A stretch of DNA of 64,000 bases from Alphaproteobacteria bacterium (GTDB lineage: Bacteria > Myxococcota_A > UBA796 > CAJQPC01). The position numbers were made by a program, and so were the translations under genes. Below the pieces are notes generated by a model that was not told where the DNA came from, searched no databases, and saw only the letters and a list, made by a program, of their open reading frames with translations. Where the stretch lies: NCBI GenBank assembly GCA_020632795.1, contig JACKEV010000007.1, positions 558,001-622,000 on the forward strand, given 5' to 3'. This document shows, in pieces, positions 1 through 8,329 of the stretch (the first letter of the stretch is position 1; every line of letters begins with the position of its first letter).

Positions 1-2
1 GC

Positions 3-794
3 GTGTTCCAGGGGCTCGTCCACTGGCACGGGATCGCGCTGCTGCTGGGCGGGGTCGCCGGGGGGCTGGTCTCGGCGCGGCGGTGGCGGGGGGCCTGGGC
101 CGCGGCGCTGCTCGGCGCGCTGGCGCTGCTGGCGGTGGGGCTGGGGCCGGTGCCCTTCGGGGACCCCCGTCAGGGCCAGCCCCTGCCCGGGGCGCCGTTC
201 ACCTGGCTGATGGAGCAGGTCGAGCTGATGCGCGGCTGCGCCCGCCCGGATCGCTACGTCATCGCCGCGAGCCTGCTGCTGCCCGTCGCCGCCGGGGTGC
301 TGCTGGCCCAGGCCGGGCGGCTGCGGCGCCTGGGCCCGGCGCTCGGGGTGGCGCTGTTCGCGGCGGTCGGCGTGTTCAACCACCGCTTCCAGCCCACCGC
401 CTACCTGGCCTGGCCGCCGGTGGAGGGCCTCTCCGGGCTGGAGGTCGACGGCGGGGTCGTCGACGCGCCGCTTTTTTTCGCCGGGGAGGACCAGGCCCAC
501 ATGCTGCCCATCGTGCTGATGCCCGCCCCCCGGGCCAACCCGATGCGTGGGGAGCGGGACAACTGGTCGACGGCCCTGCACAACCGGGACGCGCCGCTGC
601 TCCAGGCGCTGTACGCCCTCCAGCAAGGGGAGCCGGTCGCCGGGCCCGTCGCGCCCGGCGCCGAGGACCCCGAGGTGGTGGTGCTCCACCTCCAGCTCCT
701 GGACGAGGGGCAGCGGGAGGCCCACCGCGCGCTGGTGGCCGGGGCGGAGGTGCTGGAGGAGGACGCGCAGGTCGAGGTCTACCGGGTCAAGTGA
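3..794 (+). CDS. C-terminal part of a polytopic membrane protein, family not recognised
   Basis: The frame is open at the window edge, so the true start lies outside and only about 263 residues are seen. Hydrophobic segments lie near residues 7-22, 31-50 and 83-125, followed by a soluble tail of roughly 130 residues with no metal or cofactor motif that I recognise. An RPDRY element directly precedes the third hydrophobic stretch; such Arg-containing elements occur in GT-C type membrane glycosyltransferases, but this is only suggestive. The TGA stop overlaps the 3' end of the convergent deacetylase gene by 8 bp, so no terminator separates the two. Confidence 0.6.
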   Translation: MFQGLVHWHGIALLLGGVAGGLVSARRWRGAWAAALLGALALLAVGLGPVPFGDPRQGQPLPGAPFTWLMEQVELMRGCARPDRYVIAASLLLPVAAGVLLAQAGRLRRLGPALGVALFAAVGVFNHRFQPTAYLAWPPVEGLSGLEVDGGVVDAPLFFAGEDQAHMLPIVLMPAPRANPMRGERDNWSTALHNRDAPLLQALYALQQGEPVAGPVAPGAEDPEVVVLHLQLLDEGQREAHRALVAGAEVLEEDAQVEVYRVK

Positions 795-1794
795 GGGCTG
801 CGTCGCCCCGGCCGCCGTACTTCAACGCCAGCAGCGTGTCCTCGTCGCAGATCGCCAGGCCGCGCTGCCGCGCCAGGTCCAGGATGCCCGGCAGCGCCTC
901 GGCGGCCTGGCTGTGGATGTCGTGGAGCAGGCCCGCCCCGCCGCCGGCCCGGTCCAGCTCCTCGGCGAAGCGCTGCACCGCGCGGTGGGGGTCGCCGGGG
1001 TACTTCCAGTCCCAGGAGTCCACCTGCCACATCGTCAGCATCCAGCCCTGCGCCGCGAGGACCCGACCCACCCGCGCCCAGTGATCCCGCAGCGGCGGCT
1101 GGTCGCTGTAGAAGGGGCTGCCGTAAGGGGGGCGCACGTAGGGCGTCGGCACCGCGCCGAGGGTCAGCCGCACCACCCCGGCGGTGCGCTCGAGCTGGTC
1201 GCGGATCTCGTGGTCGGAGGCCTTGGAGAAGTCCGGGTGGTCCCAGGAGTGCAGCCCCACCCGGTGGCCCGCCTGGACCGCCGCGCGCAGGGTGTCGGGG
1301 GCCTGGCTGACCCGGGAGCCCAGCACGTAGAAGGTCGCCCGGACCCCCGCGGCGGCCAGGACGTCCAGCACCGCGTCGGTGCGCCCTGCGCGGGGGCCGT
1401 CGTCGAAGGTCAGGGCCAGGTAGCCCGGGTAGCGGTCGAAGCGGTAGATGCCGGCGACCGGCTCGCCGGGCCCGGCGGGGTACTGGATCCCGGGCATCGT
1501 CGGGAGGACCTGCAGGGGCGGGCTGCTGATCGCGGCGGCCAGGGCTTGGAGGGTGCGCCGGCTCACCACCCCGTCGGTGGCCAGCCCGCGCGCAGCCTGG
1601 GCCACCTGCACGGCCCGCTGGGTGCGCGGCCCGTAGTCCCCGTCGATCCGCAGGGAATGGAACAGCGCCACCAGCGCCCGCTGCACCGGCACCACCGCGT
1701 CGGCCCGCGCCCGCCCCGCCTGGAGCACCTCGCGGCCATCCCACAGACCATCGAGGGCATGGTCGTCCAGCGGTTCAGGGCGGGGGTCAGCCAT
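787..1794 (-). CDS. NodB-type polysaccharide deacetylase with N-terminal peptidoglycan-binding domain
   Basis: Predicted carbohydrate esterase family 4 enzyme that removes N-acetyl groups from a cell-wall or exported polysaccharide. The NodB motifs are visible: TFDDGP at residues 129-134 (catalytic base and metal Asp), H182 and H186 of the HSWDH motif (metal ligands), and RPPYG at 221-225. Residues about 30-88 resemble the helical PG_binding_1 repeat (LRIDGDYGPRTQRAV), which would anchor the enzyme to murein. I see no signal peptide from the ATG at 1794, so export is uncertain or an upstream start is used. The gene is divergent from the kinase gene, with a 54-bp gap, and converges on the membrane protein gene. 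Substrate not determinable. Confidence 0.88.
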   Translation of the reverse strand: MADPRPEPLDDHALDGLWDGREVLQAGRARADAVVPVQRALVALFHSLRIDGDYGPRTQRAVQVAQAARGLATDGVVSRRTLQALAAAISSPPLQVLPTMPGIQYPAGPGEPVAGIYRFDRYPGYLALTFDDGPRAGRTDAVLDVLAAAGVRATFYVLGSRVSQAPDTLRAAVQAGHRVGLHSWDHPDFSKASDHEIRDQLERTAGVVRLTLGAVPTPYVRPPYGSPFYSDQPPLRDHWARVGRVLAAQGWMLTMWQVDSWDWKYPGDPHRAVQRFAEELDRAGGGAGLLHDIHSQAAEALPGILDLARQRGLAICDEDTLLALKYGGRGDAALT

Positions 1795-1848
1795 CGATCC
1801 GCATCATGACATAGAGTGAGGGGGTACGAGCCGGACGCTTGACCGACC

Positions 1849-4800
1849 GTGAGCGGCGACACCTTCGACCTGCACGATCCGCAGGACGACGCCGAGGAGG
1901 CGCCGACCCCCGAGCGTTACACCCTGCGCGAGCGGCTGGGCGAGGGCGGCGTCGGCGAGGTCTGGGCGGCCTGGGACCGCCAGCTCGACCGGGAAGTGGC
2001 CCTCAAGCGCCTGCGCGCCGACCGGCGGGGCGACCCGGTGCGCTTCCTGCGCGAGGCCCGGCTGGGGGCCTGGCTCCAGCACCCCAACATCGTGCCGGTC
2101 CACGACCTGGGCGAGGGCCAGGGCGGCGCGGCCTGGTTCACCATGAAGCGGGTGCGGGGCCGCTCCCTGGCCGAGGTGCTGGCCGAGCGGGCCCCGGCCC
2201 TGCGTGCCGGCCACCTGGACCCCGCCGCCGAGACCCTTCGCCTGGTCCGCGCCCTGGAGAAGGTCTGCGACGCCATCGCCTACGCCCACAGCCGGGGCGT
2301 GCTCCACCTCGACCTCAAGCCCGAGAACGTGATGATCGGGGAGTTCGGCGAGGTCCAGGTCATGGACTGGGGGCTCGCCCGCCGGGTGGAGGAGGACCCC
2401 GGCCCGGTCGCCGGCACCCCCGCCTACATGGCCCCCGAGCAGGCCCGGGGCGAGCCGGTCGGCCCCACCGCTGACGTCTGGTCCATCGGCGCCATGCTCT
2501 ACGAGGTGCTGGCCCTGTCCCCGCCGCTGGAGGGCGATGACCCGATGGCCCTGCTGGAGGAGGCCCGCCGCGGCGCCGTCGAGGCCCTGGTCGCCCGTCG
2601 CCGCCGCCAGGGCCTCAAGGGCCCCCCGCCCCGGGAGCTGGAGGCCATCGTCGACCGGGCCATGGCCCCCGACCCCGCCCGGCGCTACCCCGACGTCGAG
2701 GCCCTCTCCGAGGACCTGCGGCGCTGGTCCGAGGGCCGCCCCCTGGCCGCGCTGCGCTACTCCCGGGCCGAGCTGCTGGCCTTGTGGGCCCGGCGCAACC
2801 GGGGCGCGGTGAACGCGGCGCTGCTCACGGCGGTCATCGCCGCGCTCTTGGGGGCGGTGGGCCTGGTGCGCTACGTGCGGGACGTCACCGCCGCCCGGGA
2901 CCACGCCGACGAGCGCGCCGCCGCCGCCCGGCGCGCCGAGCGCTCGGCCCGACGCCGCCTGGAGGAGTCCCGGCTGGCCACCGCCGACGCCCTCGCCGAG
3001 CAGGGCCGCCTGCACGAGGCCGAGGCGCTGTACCGCAGCTACGTGGCGGGCGCGCCCGCGGTCGGCCTCGACCCGGACCCCGGGCGCCTGGGCCTCTGGT
3101 CGGTGGCCTCCCGCGCCACGCCGCCCCTGCTGCGCGTCGAGCGGGAGCCCTCCGTCATGGGGGTCGCGGCCTCGCCGGACGGCCACACCGTGCTCATCGG
3201 CGGCCTCCAGGCGCTGGAGCTTCGCAGCCTGCCCACCGGCGCTCAGACCCTCAGCCGCCCGGCGGAGGGGGACCGGGTCGTCGGGGTGGCCTGGGCGTCG
3301 GCGGGGCCCACGGCCTGGATCTCCAACAAGGACGGCACTCTGTGGACGGTCGATGTGGCCTCCGGGGCGCGCGCGCTGCTCGCGAACACGGGCGCGCAGA
3401 TCCACACCGCGCGCCCCCTGGAGGACGGCAGCCTCGTCCTGGTCAGCGGCGCGGACTCGAGCTTGCTCCTGCGGGCCCCGGATGGCCGGATCACGGCCCA
3501 CCCCGAGTGGCGCGGCCTCGACGACCTCCACCCCGGCGGCCTCGCCCTGATCGGGCTGCCCAACCGCCCGTATGGGGTGTGGGACGTGCGCGGCGGCCAG
3601 CAGGTGCTGCCCCTGCCCGACCGCCAGGACGAGCTGCACGGGGCGCTCTCGCCGGACGCCCGCACGCTGGCGGTCTACAGCCAGGCCACCCGAGAGCTGC
3701 GCGCGGTGTCCATCCCCGACGGGGCGGTGCGGTGGCGCCGCCCGGCCCGCAACGTGCGGGTGGTCGCCTGGAGCCCGGACGGCGCCCGGGTGGCGATCGG
3801 CGGCATCGGGGGGGATGTGGAGATCCTGGACGCCGCGACGGGCGCCGTCGGGGCGACCCTGGACGTCGAGGGCCGGCCGGTGAGCGTCCAGTTCACCGAC
3901 GACGACGAGGTCCTGGCGTTCACCACCGCCGCCGCGATGATCGGCTGGCGGCTGTTCGAAGGAGGGCTGCACCGCCCGATCCCGGTGCAGGGCTCCACCC
4001 AGTCGCTGGAGGTCTCCGAGGACGGTCGCCTGCTGGTGCTGGGGGGCGAGGCGCCCGAGGTCCCGGTCATCGACCTGGCCACCCGCCGGACCCTGCTGCG
4101 CCTGCCGGTCGGGAGCCCGGTGCGGGACGTGCGCCTCGGGGAGGACGCCGTGCTGCTCGTCACCTTCGACGGGCGGGTGCAGCTCTGGGGCCTCGACGGG
4201 GCGCTGCGCGGCGAGCACGCCTTCGACGCCCGCGCCCTGTCCGCGGACCTCGCCCCGGGGGGCGCGGCGGTCGTGGGCCTCGTCGACGGCCGGGTGCTCA
4301 GGCTGGACCCGGTCACCGGCGACGTCACGCCGCTCGGCGCGCATGACGATGCGGTCTGGGGCGTGGAGGTGCTCGACGCGGAGACCGCGATGACGTCGGG
4401 CTTTCGGGATGGGACCCTGCGGCTCTGGCCGCTGGATGGGGGCGACGGGAAGGTCCTCGCCGAGCCCGGCACCGTCATCTACCACCCCGGGGTCTCCCGC
4501 CCTGGCGGCTGGGTCGCGGTCGGCAACCTCTCCGGGGTGGTCAGGGTCTACGACCTGGACACCGGGGCGCTGCGCCACACCCTGGAGGGGCACCAGGGCC
4601 CGGTGCTCTCGGTGACCAGCTCCCCGGACGGGCGGCGGATCCTGACGGCGGGCTACGACTGGACAGTGCGGGTCTGGGACGCCGAGAGCGGCGCGCTGCT
4701 CCGGGTCATGACCCACCACGCCGGCCCGATCGCCGCCGGGGGCTGGACGGACACCGGCTTCGTGACCGCGGCGGACGACGGCCTCGCGGTGGTCGTGGAC

Positions 4801-5094
4801 CTCACCCTGCCCGACCGCGCCCGGCCGCCGGACCTGGAGGCCGGGGCGCTGGGCCTGGCCCGTGCGCTGTCCCTGCGCGGCGCGGCCCAGGAGGCCCTGG
4901 ACCTCTACACCCGGGCCCGAGCCGCAGGGCAGCCGTTCGGCGAGCTGGAGCGGGCCCGGGCCCTGTGGGCGGCGGGGCATGGGGAGGCCGCCGCCCTGGC
5001 CTTCGAGGCCGCCGCCCGCGCGGGCGAGGCCCCCTCAGGCTACCTCGGGCTGTGCGCGCGGGCGGCGCGTGATTCGACACAAAAAAGTCCTTGA
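1849..5094 (+). CDS. Membrane Ser/Thr protein kinase fused to a WD40 propeller and C-terminal TPR-like segment
   Basis: 1081 residues. The cytoplasmic kinase domain spans about 22-300: glycine loop GEGGVGEV, VALK lysine, HLDLKPEN at 153-160, DWGLA instead of DFG, and APE in YMAPEQ. The catalytic loop is HLD rather than HRD, so this is a non-RD kinase, typically not controlled by activation-loop phosphorylation; DWG is usual in this bacterial family. One membrane helix lies near 322-342, then a coiled segment, then WD40-like blades (SPDG..., VRVWD near residue 945) from about 430 to 990, and a helical tail. The GTG start has no clear Shine-Dalgarno; a TAGAGT box at 1812-1817 is a possible -10. 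The protein probably reads an extracytoplasmic signal through the propeller. The promoter for the following tuf unit overlaps this gene's stop. Confidence 0.9.
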   Translation: MSGDTFDLHDPQDDAEEAPTPERYTLRERLGEGGVGEVWAAWDRQLDREVALKRLRADRRGDPVRFLREARLGAWLQHPNIVPVHDLGEGQGGAAWFTMKRVRGRSLAEVLAERAPALRAGHLDPAAETLRLVRALEKVCDAIAYAHSRGVLHLDLKPENVMIGEFGEVQVMDWGLARRVEEDPGPVAGTPAYMAPEQARGEPVGPTADVWSIGAMLYEVLALSPPLEGDDPMALLEEARRGAVEALVARRRRQGLKGPPPRELEAIVDRAMAPDPARRYPDVEALSEDLRRWSEGRPLAALRYSRAELLALWARRNRGAVNAALLTAVIAALLGAVGLVRYVRDVTAARDHADERAAAARRAERSARRRLEESRLATADALAEQGRLHEAEALYRSYVAGAPAVGLDPDPGRLGLWSVASRATPPLLRVEREPSVMGVAASPDGHTVLIGGLQALELRSLPTGAQTLSRPAEGDRVVGVAWASAGPTAWISNKDGTLWTVDVASGARALLANTGAQIHTARPLEDGSLVLVSGADSSLLLRAPDGRITAHPEWRGLDDLHPGGLALIGLPNRPYGVWDVRGGQQVLPLPDRQDELHGALSPDARTLAVYSQATRELRAVSIPDGAVRWRRPARNVRVVAWSPDGARVAIGGIGGDVEILDAATGAVGATLDVEGRPVSVQFTDDDEVLAFTTAAAMIGWRLFEGGLHRPIPVQGSTQSLEVSEDGRLLVLGGEAPEVPVIDLATRRTLLRLPVGSPVRDVRLGEDAVLLVTFDGRVQLWGLDGALRGEHAFDARALSADLAPGGAAVVGLVDGRVLRLDPVTGDVTPLGAHDDAVWGVEVLDAETAMTSGFRDGTLRLWPLDGGDGKVLAEPGTVIYHPGVSRPGGWVAVGNLSGVVRVYDLDTGALRHTLEGHQGPVLSVTSSPDGRRILTAGYDWTVRVWDAESGALLRVMTHHAGPIAAGGWTDTGFVTAADDGLAVVVDLTLPDRARPPDLEAGALGLARALSLRGAAQEALDLYTRARAAGQPFGELERARALWAAGHGEAAALAFEAAARAGEAPSGYLGLCARAARDSTQKSP

Positions 5095-5119
5095 CGCATC
5101 ATGGGGGCAGCGCTACCTT
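5091..5119 (+). promoter_or_regulatory. Sigma70-type promoter of the tuf leader
   Basis: TTGACG at 5091-5096 and TACCTT at 5114-5119 are separated by exactly 17 bp. The -35 box overlaps the kinase stop codon. This is one of the best promoter matches in the window and would start a transcript near 5126, giving a leader of about 350 nt before the EF-Tu start codon. Confidence 0.7.
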
Positions 5120-5128
5120 CCAGACATC

Positions 5129-5233
5129 ATGACCTTCCGGTTCGCCAGCGCTCTGTTCTTGTCCTCGTCGCGCGCAACGTCGCGCGCGTCGGGCGTCGAC
5201 GCGCGCGCCGGAGGGTGGCGCCTGACCCGCTGA
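5129..5233 (+). CDS. Possible 34-residue leader peptide upstream of tuf
   Basis: An ATG 9 nt after the -10 hexamer opens a 34-codon frame (begins MTFRFASALFLSSS, ends WRLTR). If the promoter at 5091 is right, the 5' UTR would be only a few nucleotides, so translation would be leaderless. The frame overlaps the first hairpin of the tuf leader (5182-5206), an arrangement that would let ribosome position affect RNA folding. The peptide resembles nothing I know and may not be made; the case rests on position alone. Confidence 0.3.
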   Translation: MTFRFASALFLSSSRATSRASGVDARAGGWRLTR

Positions 5234-5467
5234 ATTCCCCCACAGCGACAGGCACTTCGAGCCCCCCTCCGGCGCGATGAGCCGCAGGGGGGCTCGGTCC
5301 TCTGAGCAGGGCCGCGCCGCCGCACCGCCCCGCGCGGTGACGGCAGGGGTCTGTATTCGATACAGACCATGAGCAGCTCCGGGCGCCGCCGCGCGCCCGG
5401 TCGGGGGAGATCTGTGTTGGATCGACCCCACCAACCGTCCACACCGGGCGCGGACGCCCGGGAGGAG
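5182..5467 (+). promoter_or_regulatory. Structured tuf leader with alternative hairpins ending at the ribosome binding site
   Basis: Five perfect hairpins can be read directly. H1 5182-5206 has a 10-bp stem and 5-nt loop. H2 5258-5296 has an 11-bp stem (CGAGCCCCCCT with AGGGGGGCTCG). H3 5348-5368 has a 9-bp stem (GGTCTGTAT/ATACAGACC) and loop TCG. H4 5379-5400 pairs CCGGGCGC with GCGCCCGG. H5 5444-5461 pairs CCGGGCG with CGCCCGG around CGGA. H5 touches the Shine-Dalgarno GGAGGAG (5461-5467). The 3' arm of H4 (5393-5400) is also perfectly complementary to 5444-5451, so H4/H5 and the H4-H5 hybrid are mutually exclusive. This looks like an attenuator or translational switch; ligand or trigger unknown. 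Confidence 0.55.
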
Positions 5468-5474
5468 CGATCCC

Positions 5475-6650
5475 ATGAAGACCCACGTCAACGTCGGCAC
5501 CATCGGGCACGTCGACCACGGCAAGACCACCCTCACCGCCGCGATCACCCAGGTCATGGCCGCGCTCAACGGCGGCAAGGCCATGAACTTCGACCAGATC
5601 GACAAGGCCCCCGAGGAGAAGGCGCGCGGCATCACCATCAACACCGCGCACGTGGAGTACGAGTCCGCGACCCGCCACTACGCCCACATCGACTGCCCCG
5701 GCCACGCCGACTACATCAAGAACATGATCACCGGCGCCTCCCAGATGGACGGCGCGATCCTGCTCGTGGACGGCAGCCAGGGCCCCCAGAAGCAGACCGT
5801 CGAGCACATCCTGCTCGCCCGGCAGGTCGGCGTGAAGCACATGGTGGTGTTCGTGAACAAGGTGGACATCGCCGACCCCGAGCTGCTCGAGCTGGTGGAG
5901 ATGGAGGTCTCCGAGCAGCTCAACGCCAACGGCTACGGCGACGCCCCCTTCGTCTTCGGCTCCGCGCTCCAGGCCCTGCGCGCCGTGGAGGCCGGCCGGG
6001 CCGAGGCCCCCGAGACCGCCTGCATCCGCGCGCTGGTCGAGACCCTCGACGCCCACATCCCGGACCCGCAGCGGGACTTCACCGCCCCCTTCCTCATGCC
6101 CATCGAGGACGTCTTCACCATCCCCGGCCGCGGCACCGTGGTCACCGGGCGGGTGGAGCGCGGCGTGCTGCCCGGCCAGCGCCCCGTGGAGATCGTCGGG
6201 CTGACGGACCAGGACGCGAAGCCCCGGCAGATCGTCGTGATCGGCATCCAGGCCTTCCACAAGGATCTGGTCGAGGCGCGGGCCGGCGAGAACGTCGGGC
6301 TGCTGCTCCGCGGCGTGAAGCGCAACGAGGTCCAGCGCGGCCAGATCATCGCGGCCCCGGGCTCCATCCGGTCCCGGGTGAAGGGCGAGGCCGAGATCTT
6401 CGTGCTCAGCCGCGAGGAGGGCGGTCGCCACAAGCCCTTCGGCACCGGCTACCGCCCGCAGTTCTTCTTCGGGACCACGGACGTGACCGGCGTGCTGGAC
6501 GTGGGCGAGGTCGGGCTGGTGCAGCCAGGTGACCGCGCCACGGTGCGCTTCGAGCTGATCAAGCCGGTGGGCTTCGAGCCCGGCGTGCGCTTCGCGATGC
6601 GCGAGGGCGGGCGCACCATCGGCGCCGGCATCGTCACCCGCGCCGAGTGA
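5475..6650 (+). CDS. tuf: Elongation factor Tu, divergent copy
   Basis: GTPase that carries aminoacyl-tRNA to the ribosomal A site. All three domains are present in 391 residues: GHVDHGKT at 11-18, RGITI at 51-55, DCPGH at 73-77, NKVD at 128-131 and GSAL at 162-165, then the PIEDVFTIPGRGTVVTGRVERG block of domain II and the EGGRH...GYRPQF block of domain III. It departs from typical bacterial EF-Tu in places: QGPQKQTVEH replaces the near-invariant DGPMPQTREH, the segment between the NKVD and GSAL motifs is shortened, and the FRTTDVTG Arg is Gly (FGTTDVTG). The start has a strong GGAGGAG. No tRNA, rpsG or fusA neighbours, so this is not the str operon copy. It may be a second, specialised tuf; whether a canonical copy exists elsewhere cannot be seen. 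Confidence 0.92.
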   Translation: MKTHVNVGTIGHVDHGKTTLTAAITQVMAALNGGKAMNFDQIDKAPEEKARGITINTAHVEYESATRHYAHIDCPGHADYIKNMITGASQMDGAILLVDGSQGPQKQTVEHILLARQVGVKHMVVFVNKVDIADPELLELVEMEVSEQLNANGYGDAPFVFGSALQALRAVEAGRAEAPETACIRALVETLDAHIPDPQRDFTAPFLMPIEDVFTIPGRGTVVTGRVERGVLPGQRPVEIVGLTDQDAKPRQIVVIGIQAFHKDLVEARAGENVGLLLRGVKRNEVQRGQIIAAPGSIRSRVKGEAEIFVLSREEGGRHKPFGTGYRPQFFFGTTDVTGVLDVGEVGLVQPGDRATVRFELIKPVGFEPGVRFAMREGGRTIGAGIVTRAE

Positions 6651-6655
6651 CGTGA

Positions 6656-6684
6656 GGGCCGTCTCTCGATCAGGGAGGCGGCCC
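6656..6684 (+). terminator. Hairpin terminator of tuf
   Basis: 5 nt after the tuf stop, a 12-bp stem (6656-6667 with 6673-6684, two G-U pairs) closes a 5-nt loop GATCA. The following GCTTCGTCTC is only weakly U-rich, as is common at very high GC. It isolates tuf from the flavoprotein gene. Confidence 0.65.
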
Positions 6685-6702
6685 GCTTCGTCTCAGGTCG
6701 GT

Positions 6703-6708
6703 TAGAGT
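6703..6708 (+). promoter_or_regulatory. -10 element (TAGAGT) for a probable leaderless mRNA
   Basis: TAGAGT ends exactly 7 nt before the ATG at 6716 (7 nt: AGGCGGG). No good -35 is visible. The same TTAGAGTAG string stands 7 nt before the small gene starting at 32325 on the other strand. Confidence 0.4.
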
Positions 6709-6715
6709 AGGCGGG

Positions 6716-8296
6716 ATGGACTCGACCGCTGACTACGACGTCATCATCCTGGGTGGCGCCTTCTCCGGGGCGGCCTCCGGCATCCTGTTGCGCCGGTGGA
6801 TGCCGAACGCGCGCGTGCTCATCGTGGAGAAGCTGCCCGCGTTCAGCCGCAAGGTCGGCGAGGCCACCGTCGAGATCTCCTCGTACTTCCTGCACAAGGT
6901 GCTGGGGCTCTACGACCACCTCTCCCGGGAGCACCTGCCCAAGCACGGCCTGCGCTACTGGTACCACGACCACCCGGAGCGCGACCTGCACCGCATGGCC
7001 GAGGTCGGGCCGGACGAGATCCCGCTGCTCCCGGCCTTCCAGCTCGATCGCGCGCGCATGGACGAGCACCTGCTGGCCACCGCCGTGGCCGAGGGCTGCG
7101 CGCTGCTGCGGCCCGCCAGGGTCACTGCCGTCGAGCCGGGCTGGCCCCTCAACACCGTGCAGGTGGAGACCGCCGACGGCGCCCGCGCGCTCACCGCCCG
7201 CTGGCTCATCGACGCCACCGGTCGGCGGGCCCTGCTGGCCAAGCAGCTCGGCGTGCACCAGCGGGTCGACCGCCACCCCACCGCCGCGCTGTGGGGCCGG
7301 TTCAGCGGGGTCACCGACCTCGACGGCGTCGACGTCATCGGCCGCGACCCCCGCGCGCCCCGGCTGCCCGACATCAAGGCCGCCCGGCGCCTCGCGACCA
7401 ACCACTTCTGCGGCTACGGCTACTGGTGCTGGGCCATCCCCCTCGCCCCCGGCGAGACCAGCGTGGGGGTGGTCTACCACAAGGAGCTGCTGGAGCTGCC
7501 CGACGCGCCCACCGCCGCTGAGCGCTTCGAGCGCTTCGTGCGCAGCGAGCCCGGCCTGCGCGAGCTGCTGGCCCACGCCGAGCTGGACCGCGACGACTTC
7601 CTGACCTACGGGCACCTGCCCTACCGGGCCACCCGCTACGCCGACCGGGGCTGGGCCCTGGTGGGCGACGCCGCCAGCTTCATCGACCCGTACTACAGCC
7701 CCGGGCTGGACCACGCCTCGATGTCCATCTACGCCACCTGCCGGCTCATCGAGGACGAGCTGACCGGGCGGCTGGACGACGCCGCCCTCGGCGCACGGCT
7801 GGACACCCACAACGGCCAGTTCCACCGCTCCTACGACCGCTGGATCGAAGCCCTCTATCTGGGCAAGTACGAGTACATCGGCGACGCCGAGCTGGGCGGG
7901 GCCGCGGCGCTGTGGGACACCGGCATGTACTACATGGGCGTGGTCAGCCCGGTGTACCGGGACATCGAGGCCCTGGCCAACCCGGCGTTCGGGCCCGACG
8001 TGTTCGGGGCCAAGGCGGCCTGGTGGCTGATGCGCTTCATCAACCGGCGCCTGGTCCACCTCGCCCGGTTCCGCCGGGCCACGGGCAACTACGGCGCCCG
8101 CAACACCGACTGGCGGGTGCTGGTGCGCTCCCCGGGGCTGGAGCGCGCCGCGGCGCCCTTCATCCGGCAGGCCGCCGGCATCTGGCTGCAGGTCGAGCGG
8201 GAGTACTGGTGGACCCGGCTGCGGCGGGGCCTGTGGCGCATGCCGCTGCGCGAGCCCGTCCCCAAGGCGCCGGCCGCGCGCTCGGCGGCGAAGTAG
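6716..8296 (+). CDS. FAD-dependent oxidoreductase of the tryptophan-halogenase superfamily
   Basis: 526 residues. The N-terminal dinucleotide fold has a GGAFSG loop (14-19). GEAT at about 48-51 and W237-C-W239-A-I241-P242 match the GEAT/GExT and WxWxIP signatures of FADH2-dependent halogenases; WxWxIP is taken as the feature separating them from monooxygenases. VGDAASFIDP (about 316-325) is the C-terminal FAD motif. A halogenase needs a catalytic Lys, which I could not assign with confidence, and no biosynthetic gene cluster is adjacent, so a geranylgeranyl-reductase-like or other hydroxylase role remains possible. The next gene, a membrane glycosyltransferase, starts 33 bp downstream and may share the transcript. 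Confidence 0.75.
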   Translation: MDSTADYDVIILGGAFSGAASGILLRRWMPNARVLIVEKLPAFSRKVGEATVEISSYFLHKVLGLYDHLSREHLPKHGLRYWYHDHPERDLHRMAEVGPDEIPLLPAFQLDRARMDEHLLATAVAEGCALLRPARVTAVEPGWPLNTVQVETADGARALTARWLIDATGRRALLAKQLGVHQRVDRHPTAALWGRFSGVTDLDGVDVIGRDPRAPRLPDIKAARRLATNHFCGYGYWCWAIPLAPGETSVGVVYHKELLELPDAPTAAERFERFVRSEPGLRELLAHAELDRDDFLTYGHLPYRATRYADRGWALVGDAASFIDPYYSPGLDHASMSIYATCRLIEDELTGRLDDAALGARLDTHNGQFHRSYDRWIEALYLGKYEYIGDAELGGAAALWDTGMYYMGVVSPVYRDIEALANPAFGPDVFGAKAAWWLMRFINRRLVHLARFRRATGNYGARNTDWRVLVRSPGLERAAAPFIRQAAGIWLQVEREYWWTRLRRGLWRMPLREPVPKAPAARSAAK

Positions 8297-8329
8297 GCCG
8301 CCGCTGCCCCAGGGCATTACAGGTCTCGG

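Noticed and set aside
1804..4980. A 1058-codon minus-strand frame opposite the kinase
   Set aside because: Shadow of the WD40 kinase; Gly/Pro/Arg/Val composition without motifs.
5120..5474. tRNA genes in the tuf leader, as often found before tufB
   Set aside because: No cloverleaf or T-loop sequence (GTTCRANNC) could be placed; the hairpins are simple stems.
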